A stretch of DNA of 64,000 nucleotides from Larix kaempferi (taxonomy: Eukaryota > Streptophyta > Pinopsida > Pinales > Pinaceae): the NCBI GenBank assembly GCA_027924585.1, contig BSBM01000597.1, positions 7,073,501 through 7,137,500 on the forward strand. The letters are read 5' to 3'. The position numbers and the translations under genes are program-made. This document shows positions 33,624-45,806 of this stretch, piece after piece. Under the pieces are notes generated by a model. That model did not search any database. It worked only from the letters and a program-made list of their open reading frames with translations, and was not told the origin of the DNA. The stretch's first letter is position 1; the number at the start of each line of letters is the position of its first letter.

Positions 33624-34414
33624 GTGTAGTTACTAGGGTTGTCAAAAATTTATGTTTCAAATGAAGGCCTAATTTCCCTTGAAAAACATTGAGGTAGTGG
33701 ATGAGGAGGGCTTAATCTCTAGGCTTAATTGTTTCATGAATATTCTTCAACAAAGATGTGAATCTATTGTCAAATTCAGAAACAATTTCATTTTCCCTTT
33801 TCTTAATTTCATGGGTTTGATTCAAGATCATTATCCCATCTACCCTTGCACCCCATTTCTTTATGAATGCCTCATGAAATTCTTCCCAAGTATTAGTACC
33901 CCCATCAGGAAGAGACAAGAACCAAGTTTTGGTATTTTCTTGTAAAGACAAGGGAAAATGTTTCATGACTACATCCTCCTCCTCAGTGTTGAATCTTCCA
34001 GCTTTGTCATAGAAGCAAGTAACATGTTCTTCAGTTGTTATTGCATCATTTCCCATGAAGAAAAGAACCCAATTTGATTTCTTTCACATATCATGAGGAA
34101 ATCTTGGAATTTGAGTCATATCTAATGGTTTGTAAGTATTGCTCAACCATGGTTTGGCCAATATTATTGGATTTAAATTTGAAGTTGTGCTAGGATGATT
34201 AGATGTGATACTTGCAATAGGAGCTTGAGAGTTTCCCTTAATTTTGTTTCTAAAAACTTTCTCAGGATCAAGGTAACCAAAAAGAAGCCTTAAAGAAGCA
34301 CTTCTGATCAAATGTGTTTTTCCTAAAAAAACTTGTGGAGTTGTAGATGGGATGTTTAAGTTGACCCCATCAGAATCTAAAGCTAAATCGTTTAATTTCC
34401 ATGGAAAGGAGCTT
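33624..34414 (-). pseudogene. E0 gag, N-terminal and capsid part
   Basis: Leftward from the primer site, the sequence first gives a Ser/Pro/Asn-rich stretch and IILAKPWLSNTYKPLDMTQI, then after a stop GNDAITTEEHVTCFYD. The capsid core follows at 33712-34056: FPLSLQENTKTWFLSLPDGG, TWEEFHEAFIKKWG and ENEIVSEFDNRFTSLLKNI. This matches the plant retrotransposon gag domain. E6 is inserted downstream of this core. Confidence 0.8.
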
Positions 34415-34434
34415 GATCCCCGAAAATGGAGCCA
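34415..34434 (-). promoter_or_regulatory. E0 primer binding site (tRNA-Asp-like)
   Basis: Minus strand TGGCTCCATTTTCGGGGATC resembles the TGGCGCC..TGCCGGGGAT site used by Athila/Tat elements. It lies three bases from the LTR. Confidence 0.75.
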
Positions 34435-36602
34435 AAATGTTGCCACAAAACTAACCTAAGGAAAATTCTTCTAACAAGTTCTAGCCAAGTGCAACTATCA
34501 AAACTTTTCAACTGTCACCTAAGTAAAGTTTCCCTTCACTTTAAGTGAGGAAATATTATCTTACGCTAAGAAGGGATTCCCTAAGCAAACCGTGTCAAAG
34601 ATGACAAGGATACTTGATTAGTGAATAGATGAATGGTTTCAAAAGTACAAGAATATTAAATAGGTTAGAATATATTTTAAATGAATTAACAATTACACTA
34701 ACTCAAGCATTAGATAAACACTTAAGAACCATTAACCATTGATCAAAATAACCATAATCAAAAGTAAAATGGGCAAAACAACTAAGTTACATCATCAAAT
34801 ATTAAGCTGAAAATTTAAAGTAAATCATATAAAATAACCCATCAACAAAAATCATCCAATGTCAATTGCTATTATAGATTTTCAATTTTAAAATTTGGCA
34901 ATGTAAATCTGAAATTATTAAACTAATAAATTAAAAAATGGAACCATTAAAAGTGTTGATTTAAGAAAAAGATAGAATGCAAATGGGTCCGGAAATAACC
35001 AAAGTGAAATGTGCTTTATCCAATAATTAACTCATATTATGTTGTTGGTGTTGCCAATAGAAAATAGTGGTGAATTTGAGATTTACACTCATCAACTTTG
35101 AAGAAATTGCTAAGAAACCATGAGAGAAGAACATAAATCATATGGTTATTAAGAATGTAAATTCCAGCAAAGCAGAAGTGTTAATTTAAATGCAAATTGT
35201 TGAAAATGACAAGTACCTATTGCAGAAAATAATATTGGATGATTCCATATTATGCTAGTTACTTGATTGTGTCATTAACATGTAAAATGGTGTGTTTAAC
35301 ATGCCCATAACATATGAAAGTCTTAGTTCTGAAAATGTAAATTGAAATAAAATAATTTAATATCTAAAGAAGAATTCTGAAATACTTGTGTAAAGTACTT
35401 GGAATGATAAAGCATTAAAAAATAAAGTTTAGTTCATTGAATTTTCTTGAAAGGTAAGTTACAAAATAAATATATTATCCTACAATATTCTTGTTAATAA
35501 CCAGCAAGCAAAGGATAAAAAAAAGTGTAATAATCAATATTAAAATGTTAAAGTGCAGGGATTCCCTTGAAGGGATTAGTGTGGTTGTATTGTGCATAAA
35601 TTTATGTGTCAGATCTTTAGTTAGATTCTAGATTTGATACTTGTGAAGAAGAGCTTGAAACTAGAAAATTTAGTGGCGGAAATTTGAGGAATTAAACACC
35701 TTGACTAGTGCCTATGTAACTAAATAATATGAAGAGAAATGGCATCATTGGGAAAAAAAAGATAGTTTTGTGTATCAAAGAGTAAGAGGGGGGAGAAATA
35801 GTGTATCCCTTGTCTTAGTCCTTGATAGTCGAGCGTGTCTTCTTGTTTCACTGAGTAGATGGTTCAAAAGCTGATTTTTTCTTTGTAAACCTACATGCAA
35901 AGTCAATAAGTCCTACATCTAGGAGCATAAAAGCTAGAAATTATACTTCCTAATGATAAAAATATGTAAACTTATGAAAGAGATTACCTCAACGTTCATT
36001 TACCTATTACAGCTTGGTGATTAGATCCATACATTAGCATTATAACCTTACACTCCTAATTATTTCTACAAATGAAAGCACTACTCTAACACAGAAGAAA
36101 TATTAGGCACAAGTGCAACAAGAAATATTTTGTTTTCCACAAGTTATAGCAAAGAGAAACAATGAGGTGAGTCTCTCTTATACAGATGAGAGAGGTGCTA
36201 AATTCTCAAGAGATGTAATACACTCTGGTTTAGCCCCTGTACATGTTATTATTATTTTGATGTTGTGATATTATGGCACAAGGTGCCGGGACTATGGTTT
36301 GCAGATTATTATTATTAATTAATAAAATAAAATAGTTGATATCGACTGATGCCACATAAAAGAGTACGAGGAACCATGATGTTACTAGCAAGGGGAAGTG
36401 GGAAAGTGTGTTCCTAAGTGTTTGTGTCTATGTTGGTGGACCCTCTTGACTTATGCACCCTCTTATGTTGTGTATCTCCTTCATTTTATTATTCTGAGAT
36501 GGTTTTTATTAAAATTGGAGTAACTCTCTCTCCTAGTTCGCCCCCTTGAGTACCACTTGGTGTTGCCCCTCATGAAAATTCTAACTCCTAGTTAGTGGTT
36601 TT

Positions 36603-37346
36603 TGTTGGCACAGGATAAGTCCACAGGAAGTGTGGAAGCCGACAGGTGGGAAAGGGTCATTTCGCGAAAGAAGGACCATTCGTGGAGTTCGTGGAAGCGC
36701 AAGAATTGTTAGATTAGTTAATTTGGTCATGTGGACCGTTTTGTAACCAAATATAAGCATATAAATAGAGTAGTATTGTAAGCCTAAGGGCATCTAGTTT
36801 TTGATGATTTATCCTATCTTTTGGTTCTGTTTTGTATCCGCAACATGGTGTATTGATTGTTTCTACGAGGTTCATTCCGCAGGGTTAGTGAATGAATGAA
36901 GATGTTCCATTATGGTGCAATCTCTGTTTCTAGTTTTATGTGATGATGAATGTGACTGTTTTAGAGTATGTTTGATGCGGATATGCTATGGGTTTGAGAA
37001 GTACTGTCAATCTGAATAAGTAAGTTGGATATGTTGTTCCAAATGTTTGTTATCTGTTGAACTCTATGAATGACTTAATGTGCGAATGATGAATTGATAG
37101 TATGCTACGAATGTTATGATCTCTGGTTATTACAAGGGTAATGTGTGTTGAAAGCATATCCTCAACTCCACTGCGGAAACTTGGTTCCAACAGCCCCCTT
37201 ATCCATCTCAGGTGAGACTGCACTTTCTCCACAAGTGTTGCTGGAAAGGGTTACACCTTTCCGAGCCGGTGTGTAAGGGAGTTTGGGTTGGTAGTTTGTT
37301 GGTGACAGTGCGAAGTGAACCCCTGTCGATAGATGATGCATCAACA
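36603..37346 (+). repeat. E5 5' LTR
   Basis: TGTTGGCAC...GCATCAACA; TATA box TATAAATA at 36760-36767. It differs from the 3' copy by two short indels and scattered substitutions. Confidence 0.94.
36760..36767 (+). promoter_or_regulatory. TATA box of E5 5' LTR
   Basis: TATAAATAGAGTA context, about 157 bases into the LTR. The 3' LTR repeats it at 45228-45235. Confidence 0.7.
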
Positions 37347-37347
37347 A

Positions 37348-37366
37348 ATGGTTCCATTGCCAAGAC
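37348..37366 (+). promoter_or_regulatory. Possible E5 primer binding site
   Basis: ATGGTTCCATTGCCAAGAC starts one base after the LTR. It is only weakly like the tRNA-Asp site (TGG..CC.TTGCC). The tRNA identity is uncertain. Confidence 0.4.
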
Positions 37367-37389
37367 CTTGAGGAATAAAAGAAGAGGAT

Positions 37390-39750
37390 ATGCTGTGGCA
37401 TCCGATGAAACCAAAGATCCAAGAGTGGTTCGACAAGAAGGTGGAGGAATTCGCAGAAAGTGAGAAGCAAGATCCTAAGCAGACAACAACCAGTTGGCTA
37501 CAAAAATACATCTACTCAGATATCCATGAAATATTATTATGTGAATTCCCAGTGTTGCTGCATGAGTAGCTAACACAGTTGGTGTTCAGAAAGAATCACT
37601 GCCAGAAGACTGAACCTGATTGTTGGACCCCAGAGTTGGTTCGATAGCTGAAGCAAGTCAATAAAAGGGTATCGCGAGCTGTTGATTTCTGGGTGGATAG
37701 TATCCTCGAGGGATACCTGACTGAGTTTGAGATAGACACTATCAAGTCGTATAGTGACGACGAGAGGAACTTCTTCAGGGGGCTAGGAGGAAGGTTCCTA
37801 TCATTGTTAAAACTGTGGATTAAGATGCTTTTCTGCGAAAAAGGAATATTAAGGATGTCCGTCGATGAGTAGAAAAATCGGTGTGTGGAGGTTGAAGGTA
37901 TCGCGTGAATGCAAATATGACAGAAAGATGCGGGGTAGATGGACATGAGCAACGACAAATTTATAAGGGAAGTTGACGAAGAGTGTGTTACCTTGAGGAG
38001 TGGAGCGATATTCCGGCATCTTGAGAAGAAGAGGAGGACTGAGAGAGAGTCCCCTGAGAGGACCGAAACGGAGAACTACGAAACAGGACCACAAGGGAGG
38101 AAGCGACCTTATTGCGAAGGAGACATCGACCAAGCTACCGCAGAAGCAGAAAGAGGACAAATTGCAAGTTACAACATACCTTCAACCATGCGCACTACTC
38201 CAAATTTTATAGGAAGAAATCCAAACTACTCACAGAGTTTCCCTAGGTGCAGCGGTAAGAGTAGCACTTTAGTAAACAACAATAGTAGCAATGTTAGGAT
38301 GGCATATGAGGCGAAGATGTCTACCTTTTAGGGGAACAGGACCAAGGATCCCGAGCAGTATTCGTTCATATGCGAAGCAGTCTGAACTGTAAGTCAGGTC
38401 CAAGATGATGCTATAAAAATGGGACAGGTAGAGACAACCCTTAGGGGTCAGGCGTTAGACTGGTACATGACGTTTGTAAGGGTTCCAATGGGAACACGAG
38501 CCAAGACATTGGCGCAGGTCAGAACGACGATGATTGATGAATTTAAAAATCCAAAATCTGAGTCACAGTATGTCATTGAGCTTAAGGAGATTAAGCAATT
38601 CCCGAATGAGACGGTGTGGGAATTTGATCAGTGGTACAAGACACTGATAGCAAAAGTGAGCTTCCCGATAAATGAGTTGTAACACAAAGAATGGTTCATT
38701 GCAGGACCGGTACCGCATATCCGAGGACCATTGATGCAACAAAAACTCGCTACACAGGCGGAAGCATTAGAGATTATGATGAAGCTAGAGGCTTCACCAA
38801 TCGATGAAGCAGGGATAGGGATGGACAGATTCCAGGCGTAGTTGTCCAATTTAACACTTCAATTGGAGGATATCAAGAAGGGAAAAGAAAGACGTGGAGA
38901 CATATGGTGCACCAGGTGCAGAGCTGAGGGACACCATAAGGACAATTGCCCAGAATTCCATGAGTATTTGTAGTCATGGGCACCAAACCCCCTTCATCAA
39001 GGAGGCATGCCATGATGTCCTATCTGTCAGACCAGAGGAAATCAACCGGAGGAATGTGTATATCTACAAAGATGGTGTCAAAGTCGGCAAACTTATACTG
39101 CACGTTCTACCGATCAGTTGGCCATGATGAGAAGGACTGCAGGGCCTATGACCTGCTGCAAGATCGAATCGTTGACACATATTTGATGAAGGGAGAAGAG
39201 CCACCGACGGTGCAGCAGAAACTGCAGTACAGCCAGCCACATCCACAGTTTAACCAACCGCAGCAATACAACCAGGGGCAATATGGGAAACCGCAGTATG
39301 GACACCTGCAGTATCCACAGCAACATTATCAGCAACAGTATCATCCATATGGACCACCATGAGGAGATTTCAGGGGAGGATTCCATGGAGGCCGATGTGT
39401 CGGTATGGGACATGGAGGAGCTTCTAGACGAGGAAGAGCATCGATCATCTGTTGCAATTATGGACAACAGGGGCACTACCAGAGGAATTGTCCAAACCCA
39501 ACACCACAGTGTACATACTGCAGTGTTGTAGATCATAGTGTAGAGGATTGCCCTCAGCTCATTGCGAAATGGTATACTAAGAATCCACCCCAGAACCAGA
39601 ACCAAAATAATCAGAACACATCATCAACTGTGCAAATGATATCGACAACAACTAGAAGTAGCCATGCAACGGTCGGAATAGTGACAAGAGGAGGGGCGGT
39701 GATAGGAGGCGACGGGTCACACACCAATGTTATGCCAACACAAACACAGT
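37390..39750 (+). pseudogene. E5 gag
   Basis: The frame from 37390 gives an N-terminal helical region (WFDKKVEEFAESEKQDPKQT, YSDDERNFFRGLGG), then an acidic/basic stretch. The capsid core follows at 38419-38690 (RGQALDWYMTFV, TTMIDEFKNPKSESQYVIEL, NETVWEFDQWYKTL). Four zinc-knuckle-like motifs follow: CTRCRAEGHHKDNC (38908-38949), CTFYRSVGHDEKDC (39099-39140, one Cys lost), CCNYGQQGHYQRNC (39450-39491) and CTYCSVVDHSVEDC (39510-39551). A Gln/Pro/Tyr-rich linker (39215-39360) sits between the second and third. There are several stops, and a frameshift near 38960. Confidence 0.83.
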
Positions 39751-39849
39751 AGAAGCAGGTCACCTTTGACGTAGAAGCAGAAAGGGATGTCTTCTTGAAA
39801 GCACATGAGGCAATGAGGAATAGGAGGCAACTACCTCTTCAGGAATAAA

Positions 39850-40640
39850 TCTATGACATGCCACCGATGTTCGACGTGACGAAGTCGCAAAGGAAGGAAA
39901 ACACCCTAAAGGCCTTCTTGGAAAGTTTCCTAGACTTGGAAAAGGACCCAGATGCACTGGAAGAAATAGCTGGTCTACTGCATCGACGGGAAGGTGCACA
40001 ACTAGAACATAAATTCAATCGCATGCATGAAAGAAACACAGGCAGGGAGATGCGGATGTCGGCACAAATAAGAGCATTTGATGTCAACTCCATCATTCTG
40101 GATTTGGGTTCGGATGTGAATATTCTGACCAAACAGACGTGGGAGACAATGGGAAAGCCACAGATGACCTGGTCTCCAGTATAGTTGTGACTGGCGAATC
40201 AGAGCAAGGTCACTCCACTTGGTGGGGTATGTCAACTTCCAGTTGAAATTGAAGGGCTTAGGATGTATGTTGATTTCAACGTCATCGAAATCGTGGATAA
40301 CACTAGTCCCTATCTGGTACTGCTGGGGATAGACTGGGCCATGGAGAATCAAGCGATTATCAATTTTAAGAAAAGGATAATGTCATTTGAGAATCAGGAG
40401 ATGAGATTCATCGCACCACTAGATCCTGCGGAAGTGCTACGCTATATGGAACCAGTCAGAGACGAGTTTGCGGGAGGGTGGGACAGTTTGTACAACATTT
40501 TTGAGGATTATGTTAATCCCACCATGGATGGAGAATTAGGATGGCCCAGCGCTAGCTCGGCATCCTCAGATTCAAACGAGGCCCTCAAGAATTGGCAGAA
40601 CTGGTTACATGAAGTGTCCTTTAGAAGATGTGCAGGGGTA
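39850..40640 (+). pseudogene. E5 aspartic protease
   Basis: IRAFDVNSIILDLGSDVNIL (from about 40068) is the active-site region; the family norm is D-x-G-S. Two stops follow at about 40183-40190. LVLLGIDWAMENQAIINFKK (near 40315) is the protease end, and then comes a spacer rich in Asp, Glu and Ser. Upstream (39858-40050) lies a charged helical stretch. Confidence 0.72.
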
Positions 40641-40659
40641 ACGTAGTCCCTGCGAAGGG

Positions 40660-41414
40660 TAGCCACAGAGGAATATGTCTTACCTACCTATGAGGGATTT
40701 CCCAACTTGGTCAAGTTTCTCACAGAATTTGAGGAAAATGTGGCGGAACCACAGCGTCTCCTAGCCCCGGAGGAAGCCTTGAAAGCTACTCCTATGCGAT
40801 GGTGGGCGACGCACAAATCAAGCATCACAACTTGGCCACTATGTCGACGCCTCATGGAGGTTCGGTTCGGTGAAGCTGTGGAGTATGACCATATGAAATA
40901 TGACAGGCGAGGCATCCCAAAGGAGCATCTAAATGCTTGTCAACACCAATGGGGGTCGAGGGAAAAATAAGAGTGGGTACATGCATTCGTACACACGTTT
41001 GATGAAGTACCACGGCACTGGTATGTCGCAGCAGAACTGTGACATGGGATGACTTCTTGGGAATAACTTACCATTGGCTTCAGCCAATCATTTTCATTCT
41101 CAAACGAAAATCCCTTGATCCACGCCATGCTATAGGTGATCCACGGAAAGATATTTGAGGTGGTACCGACACGACAACTGATGGCACTTCAATGGACTGC
41201 GACACCAGAAATGTTGATGGAGTGTTACAACGTCATCGAAGAGCTCAACGATGAGGACAATCTCAGGGCTATATACGTGCCAAAATCAGAGGATAGTCGC
41301 AGTGTTGTGGAACCAGACATACCATCGGACAAATTTCAACAACCATTGAAGATCAAGAAGGTGAACATTGGGTCGGAGGAGAACCCAAAGTTTGCAAGCA
41401 TTAGCGACTACTAG
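40660..41414 (+). pseudogene. E5 second gag-like block between protease and RT
   Basis: The same frame as pol gives LPTYEGFPNLVKFLTEFEEN, ALKATPMRWWATHKSSITTW and CRRLMEVRFG. After a stop comes WVHAFVHTFDEVPRHWYVAA with MTSWE*LTIGFSQSFSF. The spacing of W-W, W-Y and SWEEL-like residues resembles the retrotransposon gag capsid fold, although gag with its knuckles lies upstream. It ends in PLKIKKVNIGSEENPKF before RT. The gag resemblance is by eye only. The function is unknown. Confidence 0.65.
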
Positions 41415-42330
41415 GACGAGTCGACCATTGCGAAGATGAATGACTTGCTGCATGAGTTTCAGGATTTGTTTCCAACGAAATTCTCAGAGATTAAGGGAAT
41501 CTCTTGAGACTTAGGGGAGATGTAGATCCCCCTGAAACCCGATGAGAAGCCGGTCAAGCAGCAGCCGTATCGATTGAATCTGAGATACAAGGAATGCGTG
41601 CAAGCCGAAATTGAAAGAATGCTAGAGGTCGGCATTATAGAATCGGTGGAAGAATTAGAATGGATCAGTCCAATGGTCGTCTAGGAAAAGAAAACTGGTG
41701 AAGTACGAATATGCGTCGACTTGAGGAAACTGAATGATACCTACCTACATTATTCGTTCCCGACCCCACTCACGGATGAGGTGCTCGAAGGAGTAGGAGG
41801 TCAAGAGATATATTAATTTACGGACGGATTTTTAGGCTACCACCAGATCAAGATTGCGAAAGAATATCGACACAAGACTACATTCGTCACAAAGTGGGGC
41901 TGCTTTCAGTACAAGGTGATGCCACTTAGATTGAAGAATGCCCCAACAATTTTTTCCAAAATCGTGGTTGCTGCGTTCAAAGATTATATTTATAAGTTTC
42001 TCGCCGTCTACATGGATGATTGGACGGTATATGGATTAGTCAAGGATCATGTCACAAACTTAAGACTAATGATAGAGCGATGTCGACAACATCAAATTTC
42101 CCTAAACCTCAAGAAGTGTATCTTTTGTTCTCCATTCGGCATCTTGTTAGGACACATTATCTGCAGAGAAGGAATGTTGGTAGATCCAGCGAAGATTGCC
42201 ATCATTGTCGACCTCCCACCACCAACGATGGCCAAGCAACTACGAGCAATGTTGGGACACATGGGTTACTACAGGAAATTCATTCGAGGATATGTAACCA
42301 TCACGACACCCATGGAGAAGTTACTAAAGA
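41415..42330 (+). pseudogene. E5 reverse transcriptase
   Basis: The frame shows IPLKPDEKPVKQQPYRLN, EWISPMVV*EKKTGEVRICV, FTDGFLGYHQIKIA and the catalytic motif VYMDDWTVYG with an intact YMDD at 42009-42020. Then come LLGHIICREGMLVDPAKIAI and LGHMGYYRKFIRGY. About six stops lie in the first part, but from 41916 the frame is open for 268 codons, into RNase H. Confidence 0.93.
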
Positions 42331-42770
42331 AGGATGCTAAGTTTGAATGGACCAAGGAATGTCAGAAAATATTGGACATATTGAAAGAGAAGATGGTCGC
42401 AGCACCAATCCTCGCATTCCCGGATTGGACAAAGGAATTTCACGTACACGTTGATGTGTCATCAGTCACACTAGGTGTTATCTTGGCCCAACCAGGGACT
42501 GGCGACATCGACCAACCGATAGCCTTCGCAAGTAGAAAGTTGTCTACTGCAGAGAAGAACTATACGACCACCGAGTGGGAAGGGTTGGCAATGGTCTGTG
42601 CTTTGCAGAAATTTTGGCATTACCTATTAGGGGGGCACTTCAAGATGTTCACATATCATCTCGCGTTGAAATACTTGGTGAACAAGCATGTGTTGGGGGG
42701 GAATATTTGTCGTTGGTTGTAGCTATTTCAGGAGTTTGATTTTGAGATTATTGTAAATCCAGGATGATTG
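42331..42770 (+). pseudogene. E5 RNase H
   Basis: FEWTKECQKILDILKEKM, FPDWTKEFHVHVDVSSVTLG, PIAFASRKLSTAEKNYTTTE and GHFKMFTYHLALKYLVNK form a standard gypsy RNase H. The open frame ends at 42722 (CRWL then TAG). Confidence 0.9.
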
Positions 42771-43850
42771 AACACGAGACCTTATCACCTTTCACGAATA
42801 GAGTCAAGGGAAGAACCAAGGAGCATCGATGAAGGATTATCGGACACTCAGTTTTTCAGGACTGGCATGGTCGATAACCACTATGAACAAATCATTCAAT
42901 TTTTAGTAACAGGGAAGGGGCCGACCGAGTTCACTACCAATCAAAAGAAGAAGCTAGTTGACCGAGCTACAGACTTCCAGTTAATTGCTGGAGAATTGTA
43001 CAAAATGGGCCCAGATGAGATTCTGTGACGGTATGTCCTTCTACATGAACAGGAGAAGATTCTATCGGAAGCTCATGACGGGACTTCAGGGGGACATTAT
43101 GGTGGATGAGAAACTACTAGGAAGATCCTTCGAGCAGGTCTATGGTTGCCAACTTTGCATGGAGATGCCGCGAACTAGGCCAAGAGCTACGACATATGCC
43201 AACGAACCGAGAAGCCTTCACGACGGGATGAAATGCCACTAGTGCCACAAGTAACGCTGCAGACCTTCGAAAAATGGGTTGTTGATTTTTTGGGACCCAT
43301 CAACCCACCTGGGAAGAGAACAGGGTCGTGTTACATCATCACTACGATAGACTACCTGATGCATTGGGAGGAAGCTGCACTAGTAAGAGATTGTTCCGTT
43401 GTGACTGCAGCATGGTTCTTATTTGACAATGTGGTCACCAGGTTTGGGTGCCCAAAAGTGTTAATAAGTGACTAACGGACGCACTTTGTTAACCAAAGAA
43501 TTGCAGCAATGACGGAAGAGTTTCAGATCCAGCACAAGAAGAGTACACCTTACCACCCTCAGGAAAATGGGACAGTTGAGGCGTTCAATAAGGTATTGGA
43601 GCATGCACTCACCAAGGTGTGCAATGTGAATTGTGACGACTGGGACTTAAAAATCCCAACGTTCCTTTGGGCATATCGCACCACATGCAAACGACTGACT
43701 GGACAGGCTCCATTTAAGATTGTTTACGGCCATGAAGCAGTTATGTGGACGGAATACATTGTACCGAGCTTGCGTATTGCAACAACAATAGGGATGAGCG
43801 ACGATGGCGATGGAGGAATGGTTGACACAACTAATACATCTTGATGAAGA
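42771..43850 (+). pseudogene. E5 integrase
   Basis: It contains an HHCC-finger region (AHDGTSGGHYGG...CQRTEKPSRRDEMP), the core start VVDFLGPINPPGKRTGSCY, RFGCPKVLISD followed by a stop in place of the usual Gln, and [20 protein letters not shown] with the catalytic Glu. Several TAG and TGA codons interrupt it. The frame changes near 43850. Confidence 0.88.
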
Positions 43851-44145
43851 TTGATTCATTGTAGGGTTCAATCAAAAAGTAGAAAAAGACCGACATAAAA
43901 CATGGCACAACCGCCATGTCAAGTTGAAGCACTTTCAGAACGAGGATACAGTTCTACTGTATGATAGTAAGTTTGCGAAACACCCAGGTAAGTTGAAAAT
44001 GCACTGGTTAGGACGAGACATCATAACTTTTGTCACCAACGGAGGCACAGTGCAGTTACAAATTTTGGATGGAGTACTGTTACCTAAATTAGTCAATGGG
44101 AATAGGATGAATCCCTATCACCATGATACAACACAGCGTGGCTGA
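43851..44145 (+). pseudogene. E5 integrase C-terminal domain
   Basis: In a shifted frame: HFQNEDTVLLYDSKFAKHPG, KLKMHWLGRDIITFV and GTVQLQILDGVLLPKLVNG. This is the SH3-like end of the same integrase. It stops at 44143-44145. No chromodomain is seen. Confidence 0.8.
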
Positions 44146-45079
44146 GAACTAGAGATGGTGTGAAAAAAATAAAAATAAAAAATGGATAAAGACATATAGT
44201 GGAAGCATGCCAGATGCTTCGCACGATTGGCACGTATTAACATAAGCATGGCCACCCAGGCTACGATCGATGCTTCACATGATTAGCACGTGAGGAGTCA
44301 AGTCCGACCATGAGCGGTGCGGACCGCAAAATGGTAGAAGGACAGGATGACAAGATCCGAAGAGCATACATAAAGATTTGGCAATAATTTTAAAATTAGG
44401 CATCAAAGACGCAACGAACAAGCACAAAAGGCTATCTATGAAAGGAAGTATATATTAGCTTAGAGGAACCTATGTTGCAAGTTGATCAAGAAGAGAGTTA
44501 AGTTAGGAATTCCAAGGAAGCTGTGGAAATGATCCATTTCATTTCGTGCGGCAGCACCCCAGGGGCATTGAGGACCAGAACGACGAGTATGCATGAACGG
44601 CCACACAAGGTAGCGGCGCGGACACTTGGGAAAAGCAGAGACCAGGTCTTAAGCGAGATTTCTAAGTGCTTGGTGGTAGTAAGAAGATTCATGGTCCCGA
44701 TGACCAGCAGAATACTAGGGGCGGTGGCCCCCTGGCACTAGTAGGAGGAAATTCAACGTGTGAAACAAATGTGCCAGAGCAGTTGGCCTCTTTCCCACCT
44801 TGGCGGCATCGATGAAACTTTTCCCAGTCTGGAATGAGTGTGGAGTGATCTAGCATATGCCGAAGACGTAGATGATCAAGGTTTCCAAAGACTAGAGGAT
44901 GATTCCAAGAAGTACATGACAATGAACCAATGATTGAAGGACAAAGTTGAGAAGTACACAACAGCGAGCTCCAGACGGCAAGAACAGTTTCAGAAGAAGA
45001 GCACAATGAAGGATGAGTACCAACTAGTAGTGTCCAGCTGAAGTGGCTCAGGATGAGCCACAAGTTTGTGTTGAAGGCC
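44146..45079 (+). other. E5 3' untranslated region
   Basis: 934 bases lie between the pol stop and the 3' LTR. They include two copies of an ATGCTTCRCAYGATTRGCACGT motif (44213-44290). A 72-codon frame (44523-44741) has no known similarity. A clear polypurine tract was not found before 45080. Confidence 0.5.
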
Positions 45080-45801
45080 TGTTGGCACGGGATAAGTCCA
45101 CAGGAAGTGTGAAAGATGATAGGTGTGAAAGCATGATTCCGCGAAAGAAGGACCATTCGCGGAAGCGCAAGAATTGTTAGATTAGTTAATTTGGTCATGT
45201 GGATCGTTTTGTAACCAAATAGAAGAATATAAATAGAGTAGGATTGTAAGCCTAAGGGAATCTAGTTTTTGATGATTTATCCTATCTTTTGGGTCTATTT
45301 TGTATCCGCAACATGGTGTATTGACTGTTTCTGCAAGGTCGACCTTTCCGTAGGGTTAGTGAATGAATTAAGATGTTCGATTATGGTGCAATCTATATTT
45401 CTAGTTTTATGTGATGATGAATGTGACTGTTTTAGAGTATCTTTGATGCAGATATGCTATGGGTTTGAGAAGTACTGTTAATCTAAATAAGTAAGCTGGA
45501 TATGTTGTTCCAAATGTTTGTTATTTGTTGAACTCTTCGAATGATGAATTGATAGTATGCTACAAATGTTATGATCTCTGGTTATTACAAGGGTAACGTG
45601 TGTCAAAAGCATATCCCCAACTCCACTGCGGAAACTTGTTTCCAGCAGCCCCCTTATCCATCTCGGGTGAGACTGCACTTGCTCCGCAAGTGTTGCTAGA
45701 AAGGGTTACATTTTTCAGAGCTGGTGTGTAAGGGAGTTTGGGTTGGTAGTTTGTTGGCGACAGTGAGAAGTGAACCCCTGTCGATAGATGTTGCGTCAAT
45801 A
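45080..45801 (+). repeat. E5 3' LTR
   Basis: TGTTGGCACGGG...GCGTCAATA (last CA mutated to TA), followed by TSD GTTTT. TATA box at 45228-45235. Confidence 0.94.
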
Positions 45802-45806
45802 GTTTT

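Larger units (their letters stand above)
36603..45801 (+). mobile_element. E5: Ty3/gypsy retrotransposon in E4
   Basis: LTRs of 744 and 722 bp carry TGTTGG...TCAACA ends and a perfect TSD GTTTT (36598-36602 and 45802-45806). The interior reads gag with several zinc knuckles, protease, an extra gag-like block, RT, RNase H and integrase in one strand. There are more than 20 stops and at least two frameshifts. It is more GC-rich than its surroundings. The pol sequence resembles a family I recall from gymnosperms, ferns and bryophytes, which is one reason for the proposed host. Confidence 0.95.

Noticed and set aside
39114-39605. 163-codon minus-strand frame inside E5 gag
   Set aside because: It is opposite the zinc-knuckle region of gag. 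Its Leu/Ser-rich content is the complement of Gln- and His-rich codons.
44689-45198. 169-codon minus-strand frame in the E5 3' region and LTR
   Set aside because: No domain is visible, it crosses the LTR boundary, and the 5' LTR copy carries only its LTR part. I judge it chance.
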